The translations under genes were made by a program, and so were the position numbers. This document shows positions 33,067 to 45,393 of a DNA stretch of 64,000 nucleotides, piece by piece. Position 1 is the first letter of the stretch. Each line of letters begins with the position of its first letter. The notes beneath the pieces were generated by a model, which was given only the letters and a program-made list of their open reading frames with translations, was not told where the DNA came from and did not search any database. Origin of the DNA: Stictocephala bisonia (Eukaryota > Arthropoda > Insecta > Hemiptera > Membracidae); assembly GCA_035578905.1 (NCBI GenBank), contig JAQJVL010000046.1:2664730-2728729 (forward strand), in the 5' to 3' direction.

Positions 33067-34340
33067 GCAACGATCAATCTACCCTCTCACAATGTGCAAA
33101 ACTCAAATTACATTACAGATCCATAACTACGGGGTAACAAGGATAATAGTTTGAAATAGGATGAATGTGAGTAGAGTTAAGATGTTGAATGCTAAAAGAT
33201 ACAGCGAAGATAATTATGTTAATATTAATTTTATAGGCTATTTGTGTGCTTATAATTCACCAACTCAAAAACAAAAGTAGCCAAATTACGTTAACAAGGC
33301 ATTTAATTACTTGCGTTTGAATATAAATATTCAAGTTTAAATCCATTTGCTACTACGTAACTGTAATTTTTTTCTTTTTTTTATATATTTTATTTTTAAC
33401 TGTACATTCGCCATTTAAACAAATAAATCCTAGCAAAGTAGTTTTTAAGAAACTAATTTTACACTGTGAAAGAGTGTTTAAGTGGTGTACTTTAGTTTCC
33501 CACAGATCCCAACTGTCTACTTGTTACTGAAGAAAGCAACTATAGATGACAGTTTAGCGCACACACGTGTGAGGTCATTTAGAACATTTTCAATGAGCTC
33601 TTTTTATTTCCCTAGACCAAGCTGACCCGGTTCTTTTTCCTCTGTTCAACGTTCCATAAAAATTTTTGCCCGAATGAGATCCATTGAGATTTGTTACACC
33701 TGATGCTTTCAGGCCTTTTAATTTCAACAATAAATTTAATTGTTTCTGTTTTGGACCTACATAGACTTTTATTAAACTCTATAATCTGCTTTACTAGCCT
33801 GAAATTCTAATATCTTGTTATACGCAGGGAGTTTAAGTTTTCTATTATTACGACAGAATGTTTGTCAGTTTAATTTTCATTTCCTTATTATTTTAAGTCT
33901 GTAAGTTTGTAAGAAAGTGCTTAGTGGATCAAATATGTCAAATATCGGAACTATTTTCGTGTTGTAGTAGCCGAGATATCGCTTTACAATTGTTTGTGTG
34001 AAATTGTCATTATAACATTTGTTAAAGTAAATTGTTTTTGACAATATTTGTGGATTCATTATTGCTTCTTACATAAAAAAAAAAAAAACTTTCCTTATTC
34101 ATCCTTGAACTAAAAACCATTTGTTTTCATGTGTCTTTGAATTAATGTACAAAATACATAAATGCCTTCAATTGTATTTTCAATATATAGAGGATAAAGC
34201 AAGTATATAGTGTTATTTATAATGTGACACTTCAGTAAAACAGAACACACCAAACGATGCTCGTATCATTAAAGCAATGAACTGAAGAAAGATTAATGAA
34301 CATGACAACAAATCTAAATGGAAGAATGAATGCCCCTTAG
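33067..34340. other. AT-rich, no gene recognised
   Basis: No open frame with a family signal, no element ends found. Confidence 0.4.
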
Positions 34341-34344
34341 TTAC

Positions 34345-35390
34345 AGTCGCCCTTCGATGTCATTGAGTATCAGTTCTATGGTACACTCGCTATCAGATGT
34401 CACTGAGTATGACATCCGCGGTACAATCACCCTCCGATATCACTGAGAAACAGGTCCGTGGTACACTCGCTCTCAGTTGTCACTGAGTATCAGTTCCATG
34501 GACACTCGCACTCAGAAGGCACCGAGTATAAGCTCCGTTGTGCACTCATTCTCATATGTCACTGAGCGACGGTTACGTGGTACACTCGCTCTCAGATGTC
34601 ACTGAGTATCAGCTTCGTGGTACACTCACTGTCAGATATCACTGAGTATCAGCTTCGTGATACACTCGCTCTCAGCTGTCACTGAGTATCAGCTCCGTGG
34701 TACACTCGCTCTCAGATGTCACTAATTATCAGCTCCATGATACAATGTCACTGAGTATCAGCTTCGTGAGGCACTCACCTTCCAATGTAACTGAGTATCA
34801 GGCCCGTGGTACGCTCGCTCCCAGATGACACTGAGTATGAGCTTCTTGGTACACTCACTCTCAGATGTCACTGAGTATCAGCTTCGTGGTACACTCGCTC
34901 TCAGATGTCATTGAGTATCAGCTCCTTGGTACACGCGCTCTTAGATTACACTGAGTATCAGCTCCGTGGCACACTCGCTCTCAGATGTCACTGAGTTCAT
35001 CTCAGTGGTATACTCGCTCTCAGATGTCACTGAGTATCAGCTCCATCGTACACTCGTTCTCAGATATCAATGAGTATCAGCTCCACAGTACACTCGTTCT
35101 CAGATATCACTGAGTATCATCTCCGTGGTACACTCGCTCTCATATATCACTGAGTATCAGCTCCACAGTACACTCGTTCTCAGATATCACTGAGTATCAG
35201 CTCCGTGGTACACTCGCTCTCAGATATCACTGAGTATCAGCTTCGTGGTACACTCGCTCTCAGATGTCACTAAGTATCAGCTTCGTGGTGCACTCACCCT
35301 CCAATGTCACTGAGTATCAGGCCCGTGGTACGCTCGCTCTCAGATGTAACTGAGTATCAGCTCCTTGGTACAATCACGACCAAGGTGTCA
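34345..35390 (+). repeat. 40-bp tandem array, about 26 copies
   Basis: The unit joins ACTCGCTCTCAGATGTCACT and GAGTATCAGCTCCGTGGTAC. Both ends are diverged and the middle (34900-35260) nearly uniform. A pair of units with CCACAGTACACTCGTTC recurs at about 35070 and 35160, suggesting local duplication. Confidence 0.95.
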
Positions 35391-36270
35391 CATGGACATA
35401 GAAGTTAAAGAACTTCTCTCGACCTTCCCCTAAAATATTTCAGACTGAAGTAATGTAGCCCATGTAAGGTCGCGACTAGTTGCTCTAATGGACAGCAACC
35501 GAAGTTCCCGATCTGGCCCTCAATCATCCATGAGTTTGTATCAGTCTCATTAGTATTACAGAATATTTCCCCATTGATCTAGACCATACCCTATTTATTT
35601 ATTCACGTGCTATACTACCTTTTTTATTTTTTATAACAAAAACTAATATTAGTCGATTCTCGTGTTCAAAACGACACTCTTTTCAATACTCTTGAGTTTT
35701 AATTCCACTCACAGCTAAAATGACAAAACATTCAAGAATAAAGTAGTCATGGAAAACTTGCGGTTGGTTTGGTTATGGCATGTATTTGTAAGAACATCTT
35801 AGGTACTTGACTGGGAAAAAGTGTATTTTTGTTGAAATTATGGTGCACATAAACGTACTAATAAGCTAGCAATACTCGGTGGAAAGAATAGTATGAAAGA
35901 AGTCTTACGATTCGCTTGGAAAAGAAGACGAATTCTAAGAATATAAATGTGATACAAAGGAGAAGGTTTCGACTTATTCTATAAAAGAAAACAAACTACG
36001 ACCGTTTACTTTCATAAGTTCAAGGCACGTTTTCAATTCAACGTAAAAATTATTTACTAGAATTACCAACCACAGTAAATTTAAATTTATTTACGTCAAG
36101 TAAAACACATCATATTAAAAATCGTCAAACAAAATTATAAAGTTAATTAGAACACTATTTTTTTTTAATTACATCATACAAGATTGCAAAAATGATTTTA
36201 TGCAGTATGAAAAAGTGTATTTTGCTTTATGTCTTACTTTACAATTCGGTCATTAATTCGTTAAGCCAGT
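35391..36270. other. no gene recognised
   Basis: AT-rich single-copy sequence. Confidence 0.4.
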
Positions 36271-36274
36271 AGAT

Positions 36275-36706
36275 GGGTGGAAAAAAATATGAAAACGCTT
36301 TCACAAAATTATTTTCATAGACAGTTTGATAATTTAACTTTTTTAATAATTATGTTCCATAAAGTATAATTTTTTATCATAATAATTTACTTAAGACCGT
36401 TAAATAGCGGAGAAACAATATTGTTCAAATTAGTTACTTTGAAATTCAAATAACCACTACTCTGGAAATGATAAACCTTTGAAAGTCTGGTTTGCGGTAA
36501 TTAATTTCATTTGATGCCAAACTTGACCTAGGCTTACGTTGAAGATTTTCGTTCGACTTCTCGTAAGCCGTCATCCTGAAAAGATGAAATGTCGATAATG
36601 TTGTCAAAAAGTATGTTCTTAGTAACAATGATCGTGTATAAGATTTCACTTTTACAAGTGAAGTCATACAAGGTTGTGAAAGCGTCTCCATATTTTGTTC
36701 CACCCT
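36275..36706. mobile_element. short TIR element related to 8684-10604
   Basis: The left end is GGGTGGAAAAAAATATGAAA followed by ACGCTTTCACAA. The reverse complement of the right end is GGGTGGAACAAAATATGGAG followed by ACGCTTTCACAA. The body aligns with 10165-10604 (AAATAGCGGAGAAA, AATTAGTTACTTTGAAATTC, CTACTCTGGAAA), and its right 180 bp aligns inverted with 8684-8857. A MITE with no coding. Confidence 0.75.
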
Positions 36707-37799
36707 TATATTGTCCTGTTTGGTATTACCAACTATGTTTTTAAAATGTTACAAATAATTTGACTCATAATTATTTTGCATATACCATTAAGTTTAGAAT
36801 GTGCATTATTAATGTAACTTACATCAACAGTTCGGAATAACGTATGATCAAAATTTAAAATAATCATTTTTTTAGGTTAGGAAGTCTGTTCCTTGCGTAG
36901 CTCTTATAAGTTAAAAAAATCGGTAGGCCGATGTATGTTACGCATGTGACCAGTTAAACGTACTGCTTCTAGTAATGCACTACACAAATAATATTAAGGT
37001 TAGGTGGTTGAGAGTTGAGACGAGTGGTAATCTAGACCTAACCTCGTATTATAGAATAGACTACTTCATTTTAAATAATATTAAACACTAAATTTTGTAC
37101 ACTTATATCCAAAGTGAGCAATCGGAAATACACAAAAAGTAGGCACATTTCGCTCCTACTGTCGGTTCCACGTTCACCTGTCATAAAATGCGGTTTCCGC
37201 GCTACGAGTAACATAGAAAACATCAGCCCGCCTCGTGCTTCGTTATAAGCATAGAAGTGATTATCTGTGATTGAATTAATCCATTACGTTATCTTTTTAA
37301 ACAAAGAATTTGCTGTCCCTGTTCATACAATCAAGTTGGTACAAATTTACTTCACTTTTATTTCATGAATAACATATTCCAATTGAAATGGCCATAATTT
37401 AAGAATGATATGGTAATATGTTAGATATGCATTAATTAATGCATAGATTAATTGGTATTACTAATTAATTTATTTAATACCATCCTGGACACAAATAATT
37501 AACACCTGGCCTCTCTTGTATACCCAGTTTAAAAACCAGTTTATTATGTGTCACTTAGTATTGGTAATAAATGTTATAACATACTTTAAATAAATAAGAC
37601 ATCATGAATAAAATGATAACAAACACGAATGAAAATGTAGAAAACAACAACTCATAATTGTTTGTAGATACTTAATACTGATCCAATTAATTTTCTAAAT
37701 AAAAATTCATTCAAATGAACATTTTAAAATGTTTATAGTTATTATTTATAGTAATACTAACTAACGTATAATAATAACATTACAAACTGGGATCTCTAA
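36707..37799. other. AT-rich, no gene recognised
   Basis: Contains isolated GGTTAGG strings (36885 and 37005) and a matching CCTAACC (37040), but no defined element. Confidence 0.35.
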
Positions 37800-37966
37800 C
37801 GTAAACCACCATACATGCCAGTACTCACGACATAAGGGGCATTCCCTTCTACCCTGCGTAATCAAGAGATAAGAGGACACACCATACATGCCAGTACTCA
37901 CAACATAAGGAGCATTCCCTTATACCCTGCGTAAACAAGATATAAGGGGACCCACCATACATGCCA
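37800..37966 (+). repeat. 73-bp array, left part
   Basis: Two units of CACCATACATGCCAGTACTC, ACGACATAAGGRGCATTCCC and TGCGTAAWCAAGAGATAAG. The third unit is cut at CATACATGCCA (37966) by the segment 37967-38706. Confidence 0.93.
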
Positions 37967-38706
37967 CACACCTACACATACACGTACAGTGGTACTGAAC
38001 CTCCTACCCACCCATAACCCACCCATACACGTACAATGACATTGACCCACCCGCCCACCCATACACGTACAGTGGTATTGATGGGCCTAACCTAACCCAC
38101 CCGCCCACCCATACACGTACAGTGGTATTGATGGGCCTAACCTAACCCACCCGCCCGCCCATACACATGTACAATGGTATTGACCCACCCGCCCACCCAT
38201 ACACACGTACAATGGTATTGCCCACCCACCCACCCATACACACGTACAATGGTATTGCCCACCCGCCCACCCATACACACGTACAATGCTATTGCCCACC
38301 CGCCCGCCCATACACACGTACAATGGTATTGCCCACCCGCCCGGCCATACACACGTACCATGGTGTATTGTATTGGATTCTAATATCAATCCAAGATCAC
38401 AGACTTTAGAACAATTTGTATAAGTTATATAATACAGACACAGCATTTAACATTGGATGAGAAATCTGTGTGCTTGTAAAATGAGTGGTAACACACAGAT
38501 TCAACCTTGGCAACCTCGTGTGTATTACACCCATACATGTACATTGGCAGTGACCCATCTGCCCACCCATACACGTACATTGGCAGTGACCCACCCGCCC
38601 ACCCATACACGTACATTGGCAATGACCCACCTGCCCACCCATACACGTACATTGGCAATGACTCACCCGCCCACCCACACACGTACATTGGCTTAAATAA
38701 TAATAA
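37967..38706 (+). repeat. CCCACCCATACACGTACA minisatellite block inside the 73-bp array
   Basis: First block (37967-38360): units joining CACGTACAGTGGTATTGACC and CACCCGCCCACCCATA, including a duplicated 59-bp segment with GATGGGCCTAACCTAACC. Second block (38525-38690): ACGTACATTGGCAGTGACCC units. Between them, 38365-38520, is about 155 bp of unrelated AT-rich sequence. The block ends AATAATAATAAAA, and the 73-bp array then resumes at CTCACGACAT, so only GTA of the host unit is missing. Confidence 0.88.
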
Positions 38707-39845
38707 AACTCACGACATAAGGAGCATTCCCTTATACCCTGCGTAATCAAGAGATAAGAGGACACACCATACATGCCAGTACTCACGACATAAGGAGCAT
38801 TCCCTTCTACCCTGTGTAAACAAGATATAAGGGGACCCACCATACATACCAGTACTCACGACATAAGGGGCATTCCCTTCTACCCTGCGTAAACAAGAGA
38901 TAAGGGGACCCACCATACATGCCAGTACTCACGACATAAGGAGCATTCCCTTCTACCCTGCGTAAACAAGATATAAGGGGACCCACCATACATACCAGTA
39001 CTCACGACATAAGGAGCATTCCCTTATACCCTGCGTAATCAAGAGATAAGAGGACACACCATACATGCCAGTACTCACGACATAAGGAGCATTCCCTTCT
39101 ACCCTGTGTAAACAAGATATAAGGGGACCCACCATACATGCCAGTACTCACGACATAAGGGGCATTCCCTTCTACCCTGCGTAAACAAGAGATAAGGGGA
39201 CCCACCATACATGCCAGTACTCACGATATAAGGGGCATTCCCTTCTACCCTGCGTAAACAAGATATAAGGGGACCCACCATACATGCCAGTACTCACGAC
39301 ATAAGGGGCATTCCCTTCTACCCTGCGTAAACAAGAGATAAGGGGACCCACCATACATGCCAGTACTCACGACATAAGGAGCATTCCCTTTTACCCTGCG
39401 TAAACAAGAGATAAGGGAACCCACCATACATACCAGTACTTATGACATAAGGGGCATTCCCTTTTATCCTGCGTAAACAAGAGATAAGTTGAACCACTAT
39501 ACATACCAGTACTCATGACATAAGGGGCGTTCCCTTCTACCCTGCGTAAACAAGAGATAAGAGGACCCACCATACATACCAGTACTCATGACATAAGGGG
39601 CATTCCCTTCTACCCTACGTAAACAAGAGATAAGGGGACCCACCATACATGCCAGTACTCATGACACAAGGGACATTCTTTTCTACACTACGTACACAAA
39701 AGATAAGTTGAACCGCCATACATGCAATTACTCATGACATAAGGGGCCTCCCCTTCTACCCTGCGTAAACAAGAGATAAGGGGGCCCACCATACATGCCA
39801 GTACTCCTGATATAAGGGGCATTCCTTTCTACCCTACGTACACAC
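38707..39845 (+). repeat. 73-bp array, right part, about 15.5 copies
   Basis: Regular 73-bp spacing. Because 73 is not divisible by three, each minus-strand 60-codon frame restarts every unit; these are not genes. The rightmost four units (39420-39840) are the most diverged. Confidence 0.96.
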
Positions 39846-40376
39846 GATATAAACAATAACAACGGTCTACGCTACATAAAACATAAAACTCTACTTTAAA
39901 TAAAATTGGGCGTTTATAACCCAACAACTACTAGAAACAATAGTCCCTACGTTAAGTAAACATGTTTGCATTAACCTAAATATCACTAGTGGTAATTGAC
40001 CCTACAGTATTTAAACATGGGTAATGATCACCCAATAATCATAGGTTGCAATTGGCCTTACGTTAGACTTCATGTTTAGTATTTTCAATAATAAAAACAC
40101 AAAACAATTCTCCTCTTTATTCTAAATTTTTTTTTTATATAATAATTACCTCAGCTCATGATGCAAATAAAATTATAACGCCAAAACTATGGCGGTCAAA
40201 ATAAACAATATTGAGCAGAACGATTTAAGTTATGCTTTCGTGTTATGGTTTCGGATACAAGTGCTTCAATATTAGCTAAATATATTTGCTATTGCATATT
40301 TATTCACGACTTATTCTTGAGCAGATTTGATGTTATCGTTACGTATCATATCAATAAGATACAGGCTGCATGACAA
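39846..40376. other. no gene recognised
   Basis: If the exon at 40437-40610 is real, this interval is the start of its first intron. Confidence 0.4.
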
Positions 40377-40430
40377 CTAAAGATGACGTTTAAATAATAG
40401 AAAAACACAAAATGGTGAGCAAGGAAAATG

Positions 40431-40437
40431 ACTTACG
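40431..40437 (-). promoter_or_regulatory. splice donor of the 40.4-kb exon
   Basis: On the minus strand the exon ends GCAAGC and the intron starts GTAAGTCATTTT, a near-consensus donor. The exon ends in phase 0. Confidence 0.6.
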
Positions 40438-40610
40438 CTTGCGGTATCGGGGATCCGAGAGAGGCCGAGGCCGTCCAGGACGTATTGACGGAGCATGAGT
40501 TGTTGTTGTGATGATATCTGTGAAGACGAAGTGGTAGTGGAGACACACGCGCACACCGACCACATGGCCAGCACTAGTACAAGTACACTGCCACCGCCGC
40601 TCCTTCCCAT
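40437..40610 (-). CDS. first coding exon of a secreted protein, possibly a TGF-beta-family prodomain
   Basis: Reading from an ATG at 40610 gives exactly 58 codons up to a strong splice donor (GTAAGT, seen as ACTTAC at 40431-40436). The start context GGCTATGG has a purine at -3 and G at +4. Residues 1-24 look like a signal peptide: MGRSGGGS, then the hydrophobic VLVLVLAMWSVCACVS. A Ser/Thr/Gln-rich linker follows, then LMLRQYVLDGLGLSRIPDTA. The 'LR..IL..LGL...P' pattern resembles the first helix of TGF-beta/activin-type prodomains, so a secreted growth-factor precursor is my best guess, but 20 residues cannot prove it. An in-frame ATG 12 codons upstream (40646) is possible but would mask the signal peptide. 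The mature domain must lie in exons further left or outside the window; I did not find them. Codon use is GC-rich, unlike the AT-rich surroundings. A tandem array derived from this exon lies just upstream. Confidence 0.55.
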
Positions 40611-40679
40611 AGCCAAGTGGCATTCTGATAGCAGCACGCACGCCAAAATACACGAGAGACGACGCGTGGGTCGGCCGTA

Positions 40680-41640
40680 CCGGGGCAGAGTGGCGGCAGG
40701 TGCTCACTGCACACCGTCCAGCACTACTAGCGCACTGCCACCGCCTCTTCAACACAGCCAAGCGGCACACCAACCGTTAGAATACACTTCACGTTACCGG
40801 GGCAGAGTGGCGGCAGGTGCTCACTGCACACCGTCCAGCACTACTAGCGCACTGCCACCGCCTCTTCAACACAGCCAAGCGGCACACCAACCGTCAGAAT
40901 ACACTTCACCTTACCTGGTCAGAGTGGCGGCAGGTGTACACTGCACACCGACCAGCACAACTAGACCACTGCCACGGCCTCTTCAACACAGCCAAGCGGC
41001 ACACCAACCGTCAGAATACACTTTACGTTACCGGGGCAGAGTGGCGGCAGGTGTACACTGCACACCGTCCAGCACAACTAGACCACTGCCACGGCCTCTT
41101 CAACACAGCCAAGCGGCACACCAACCGTCAGAATACACTTTACGTTACCGGGGCAGAGTGGCGGCAGGTGTACACTGCACACCGTCCAGCACAACTAGAC
41201 CACTGCCACGGCCTCTTCAACACAGCCAAGCGGCACACCAACCGTCAGAATACACTTTACGTTACCGGGGCAGAGTGGCGGTAGGTGTACACTGCACACC
41301 GTCCAGCACAACTAGACCACTGCGACGGCCTCTTCAACACAGCCAAGCGGCACACCAATCGTCAGAATACACTTTACGTTACCGGGGCAGAGTGGCGGCA
41401 GGTGTACACTGCACACCGTCCAGCACAACTAGACCACTGCCACGGCCTCTTCAACACAGCCAAGCGGCACACCAACCGTCAGAATACACTTTACGTTACC
41501 GGGGCAGAGTGGCGGCAGGTGTACACTGCCAATGACTACAGATAATATCTGTAGTCATTGACAATGCACACCGTCCAGCACTACTAGAGCACATCCACCG
41601 CCTCTTCAACACAGCCAAGCGGCACACCAACCGTCAAACC
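40680..41640. repeat. 117-bp tandem array derived from exon 1 and its upstream flank
   Basis: About eight units with CGGGGCAGAGTGGCGGCAGG, CACTGCACACCGTCCAGCAC and CAGCCAAGCGGCACACCAAC. On the minus strand each unit reads TGCCGCTTGGCTGTGTTGAA then GGCGGTGGCAGTG, a diverged copy of the exon start TGCCACTTGGCTATGGGAAG then GGCGGTGGCAGTG, with ATG changed to GTG. Because 117 is 39 codons, plus-strand frames up to 346 codons stay open; they are not considered genes. Confidence 0.9.
41530..41560. repeat. perfect 15-bp inverted repeat
   Basis: CAATGACTACAGATA, one base, then TATCTGTAGTCATTG. It sits at the junction between the regular and degenerate parts of the 117-bp array. Confidence 0.95.
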
Positions 41641-41904
41641 ACTTTGAAGTATCGGGACAGAGTGGTGGCAGGTGCACACTGCACACCATTCAATACTACT
41701 AGCGAACTGCCACCGCGTATCCGACATAGCCAAGCGGCACGTCAACTGTCAAAACACTTTGACGTACCGGGACAGAGTGGTGACACGTTTATAGTATACA
41801 CCGTCCATCACTACTTGCGCGCTGCTAAGTAGCACCGCAACTGTCAAAATGCGCTTATTCATGTCTGTGTAGAGTGGTTATATGTAGACACTATCCAATT
41901 GGCC

Positions 41905-42010
41905 ACCTCAGCACACTGGCAGCAGTATTGGCCCATGGCCAAATGGAATTCTAATAGCAGATTGTCCGCCAAAATACACGAGAGACGACGCGTCAGTCTG
42001 CCGTATCAAA
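41905..42010 (-). pseudogene. diverged duplicate of the exon-1 start and 5' flank
   Basis: Plus-strand CCAAAATACACGAGAGACGA followed by CGCGT is identical to 40652-40676. The neighbouring CCCATGGCCAAATGGAATTC, TAATAGCAG matches CCCATAGCCAAGTGGCATTC, TGATAGCAG. On the minus strand the ATG is kept (GGCCATGGG), but the reading soon departs from the exon-1 protein and has no hydrophobic core, so it is a dead copy. Confidence 0.7.
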
Positions 42011-42184
42011 ATAATTTGGCAACAATGCCTGTTGGCCAAATGGCCAGCACTACTTTCCGCTTCTGGAGAACGGGTGGAGAACGTTCCGAAAAATACATAG
42101 CGGGACACATTATGATCCTGAATGTTTGTTTGCAATTGAAAAACGCAATCGAAATGCTACGTATCAAACAATAGTTCACTAAAT

Positions 42185-42440
42185 ACTAATACCAGCTGTT
42201 TACCCGTGCCTCGCTACGGGATGAACATATAAACAGTAATGTTTTAGTTTGCCTATGGTGTGCCAACCACGTCACTCTCTACGCTCGTGAGGGAGGCTCT
42301 ACCTTTAGCCCCTTTGTGCAACTCGGCCTGTGGCCTCGCCAGGACACTTTGCGGGGACGCGACGAAATGTTCCAACAACACTTCTTTAGCCACATAGTGC
42401 CAATAAAGTGGCTAAGTAGCCTACAAATACCCGGCTGTAA
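42185..42440. repeat. dispersed-repeat fragment (CAGCTGTTTACCCG type)
   Basis: ACTAATACCAGCTGTTTACC followed by CGTGCCTCGCTACGGG resembles the 'CAGCTGTTACCCGCGGCTTCGC' signature common at the ends of arthropod interspersed repeats. CTCGGCCTGTGGCCTCGCCA (42334) is nearly repeated at 44470 (CTCGGTCTGGGGCCTCGTCA). Element class not settled. Confidence 0.4.
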
Positions 42441-44689
42441 TTTTTTTTTTAATTTTGTGTGATAGGAACCTTATTAGTCTTATTTTATTTACAATTTTAT
42501 CCTTCTCAAATGTAGTCTAAAATATTGTTTTGTATGAGTCATCATCTTCGAGATATACACATCGAAATATCACATTATTTTTATTTATTGACAAAAGCGC
42601 CATATTTAAAATGCTATATCTAGCCTTTGGCAAATTATGAAAAAATACACATAAAAATTTGAAAAGTAAATATAATAGCTTTAAATTAATTCCTTTTACA
42701 TATGTACATAAATTGAACACTTTTTACGCTATTGAAAAAACAAAAAACTGATAACTTTTTAATATTCTATACCCCCTCCCACCCGTATAAATGGTTAAAT
42801 TATATTTTTGCGTTATCTGATTCGTCTACTACACATTAAATTGCCATTTTTAACATATATCTCCTTATATCTCCTCACATTTTTAATCTATGTTAAAATA
42901 GTCTAAGATATGAAAAATATAAGATGTGGCGTTAAAATAAATTAAATAAGACTATAATTTAATTAGTAACTTGACTATTAATCCTAATTCACAATAGGGT
43001 TGGAATACAAATTACTTTAGATCTACTTGGCCTAGTAAGTATTTTCTCTGTAAGGTAAAAATGTATTAATCGATATAAGTCTGTAATCTGTACAACTTCT
43101 AGTGTAATTTGATGTAAAACAATGATATTTATTGTTAAAAGGGGGAAAAATATTATCCGCGTATTTTCCAATTTTCCACATGATAAGTGCAAGTACGCAC
43201 GCAAACGACGTTTTGTTATTTATTGTCAATACGCCGATCATCAAGATATGAGTTAAAATTAATGTTACCTACTCAATATTAAGAATAAAATGTAAATAAT
43301 TATTAAATCAATGATAGTTACATATTATTTTACATTGTAAACAATTAGATACAAATTTAATTACTGTGCAGTATATTTTATCATATGTTGGACAAAATTA
43401 TATTTTTCTTAAATCATTAAATTTTTCATTGTTTGACGACTAAAAATGGAAATTAAATTTCAAATAAATGTTATATATTTATAATTAAAAACTAAATTTA
43501 CAACTTTAATAAATAATGAAACCAATAAAAAATCCATTTTTAAAAGGGCTAATATATTTTTTAACCTTGCTAAATATAATACTATCAATAATAACATCTG
43601 CTATTATTATGGATAATTATTATGGATAATAATGCTATTATTATATGCTATAGATGTGGATGTTCAAGTGTATAAACCAACCCATAGATGTGTATTATGT
43701 AGCCAATACTGTCACTGCGAAGTACAGTAATACATTTGGGCAAGAAATAAAAAACTAACAATGATAAAAAAAGAGACATGACTATTTTACACTCCGATTA
43801 GGCTTAATGTGTTATAGTTGGAGAACTTGACTCACTGGATAACTTCTTCAGAGCTTTGAAGAATATCAAAACAGTATAGAAGACGAAAACCAGTAGAAAT
43901 ATACTTTTCCTGTACCATAATGCTGGATGAAATATTTGTAGAAAATGATGATCACGTACTTTAAGAGACTTTAATTCTGTTTACTATTTTTGACCATGAC
44001 ATTTGGAGTTAGATGGAAGTCAAAGTTAATTTGAACAATATTCCTCACTATACATAGCATATCATATACAATAAAAATAATAGCCAATAGTGTCAAACAA
44101 TAATTGAATAATGTCAAGGATGTGGCATTAGCCTACATTTTCTTTACTTATATATACGTTCTCTTAATCAGGTAATTTTCGAATGAGATTTAAAACAAAC
44201 TAACTTATAATTTGTGTTATTTTATTTATTATTTAAATACCATATGTATTATGTTGCCTGTACAGTCACATTTAAAACATAAAGTGGTTCAGTATGTTTT
44301 TTCTGACAGAATTAACGTGCATCAAATTCTGGAGTGGTTTAGTTTGTCTTTGGGTCACTTTTTTTGTTTTTGGCTCACTTTGTCCTCGCTGGATTTTAGA
44401 AAGTGGTCCAGTTTGCCGTTGGAATACTTTGTCCACGTCCCCACTTTGCTATAGGCCCTATTGTCGATCTCGGTCTGGGGCCTCGTCAGGAAGCTAAGCC
44501 TACGGCCGCGCCTGCACACTTGGACTGTATCACAATGAATTTTGGTTTCGGGAACCTTAGAAACAAAGAAATTATCACAAAATAAATAATGTTTACTCAA
44601 CTTTGTTTTCCATGTCATTTCCCAATAATTAGCACTCGTCTTAACAATAATAATTTATATATGGGATAAGTCAATTACATTAATAATAG
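42441..44689. other. AT-rich, no gene recognised
   Basis: 44310-44520 is locally GC-richer, has CACTTTGTCC repeats and shares the CTCGG..TG.GGCCTCG string with 42334. Short open frames there have no family signal. Confidence 0.35.
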
Positions 44690-45393
44690 TAGTGGTCACA
44701 GACGGTACAGCTGTGTAAATCTGACACAGTGATCACAGACGGTACACCTGTGTAAATTTGACACAGTGGTCACAGACGGTACACATGTGTAAATCTGACA
44801 CAGAGGTTATAGATGGTAAACCTGTGTAAATCTGACACAGAGGTCATAGATGGTACACATGTGTAAATCTAACACAGTGGTCACAGACTTTACACCTATG
44901 TAATTCGGACACCGTGGTCACAGACGGTACCTGTGTAAATCTGACACAGTGATCATAGACAATACCTGTGCAAATCTGACACAGTGGTCACAGACTTTAC
45001 ACCTATGCAAACCTGTGTAAATCTGACACAGTGGTCACAGACGGTACACATGTGTAAATCTAACACAGTGGTCACAGACTTTACACCTATGTAATTCGGA
45101 CACCGTGGTCACAGACGGTACCTGTGTAAATCTGACACAGTGATCATAGACAATACCTGTGCAAATCTGACACAGTGGTCACAGACTTTACACCTATGCA
45201 ATTCGGACACAGTGGTCACAGACGGTAAATCTGACTCAGTGGTCATAGATGGGACACGTGTGTAATTCTGACACAGTGGTCACAGACGGTACACATGTGT
45301 AATTCGGACACGTGGTCACAGACGGTACACCTGTGTAATTCGGACACAGTGGTCACAGACGTTACACATGTGTAAATCTGACACAGTGGTCCT
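44690..45393 (+). repeat. 37-bp array, left part
   Basis: The unit joins GGTCACAGACGGTACACCTG and TGTAAATCTGACACAGT. It includes a repeated larger block (44880-45000 and 45060-45200) with CACCTATGTAATTCGGACAC, an internal duplication of about 180 bp. It stops at GACACAGTGGTC where the LINE begins. Confidence 0.95.

Noticed and set aside
38710..39573. Series of 60-codon frames starting MVGPLISCL
   Set aside because: Each is one 73-bp unit read in a shifted frame; they are tandem repeat.
40495..41535. 346-codon plus-strand frame with 39-residue repeats
   Set aside because: It is the antisense of an array derived from exon 1, with unit length divisible by three and no other coding sign.
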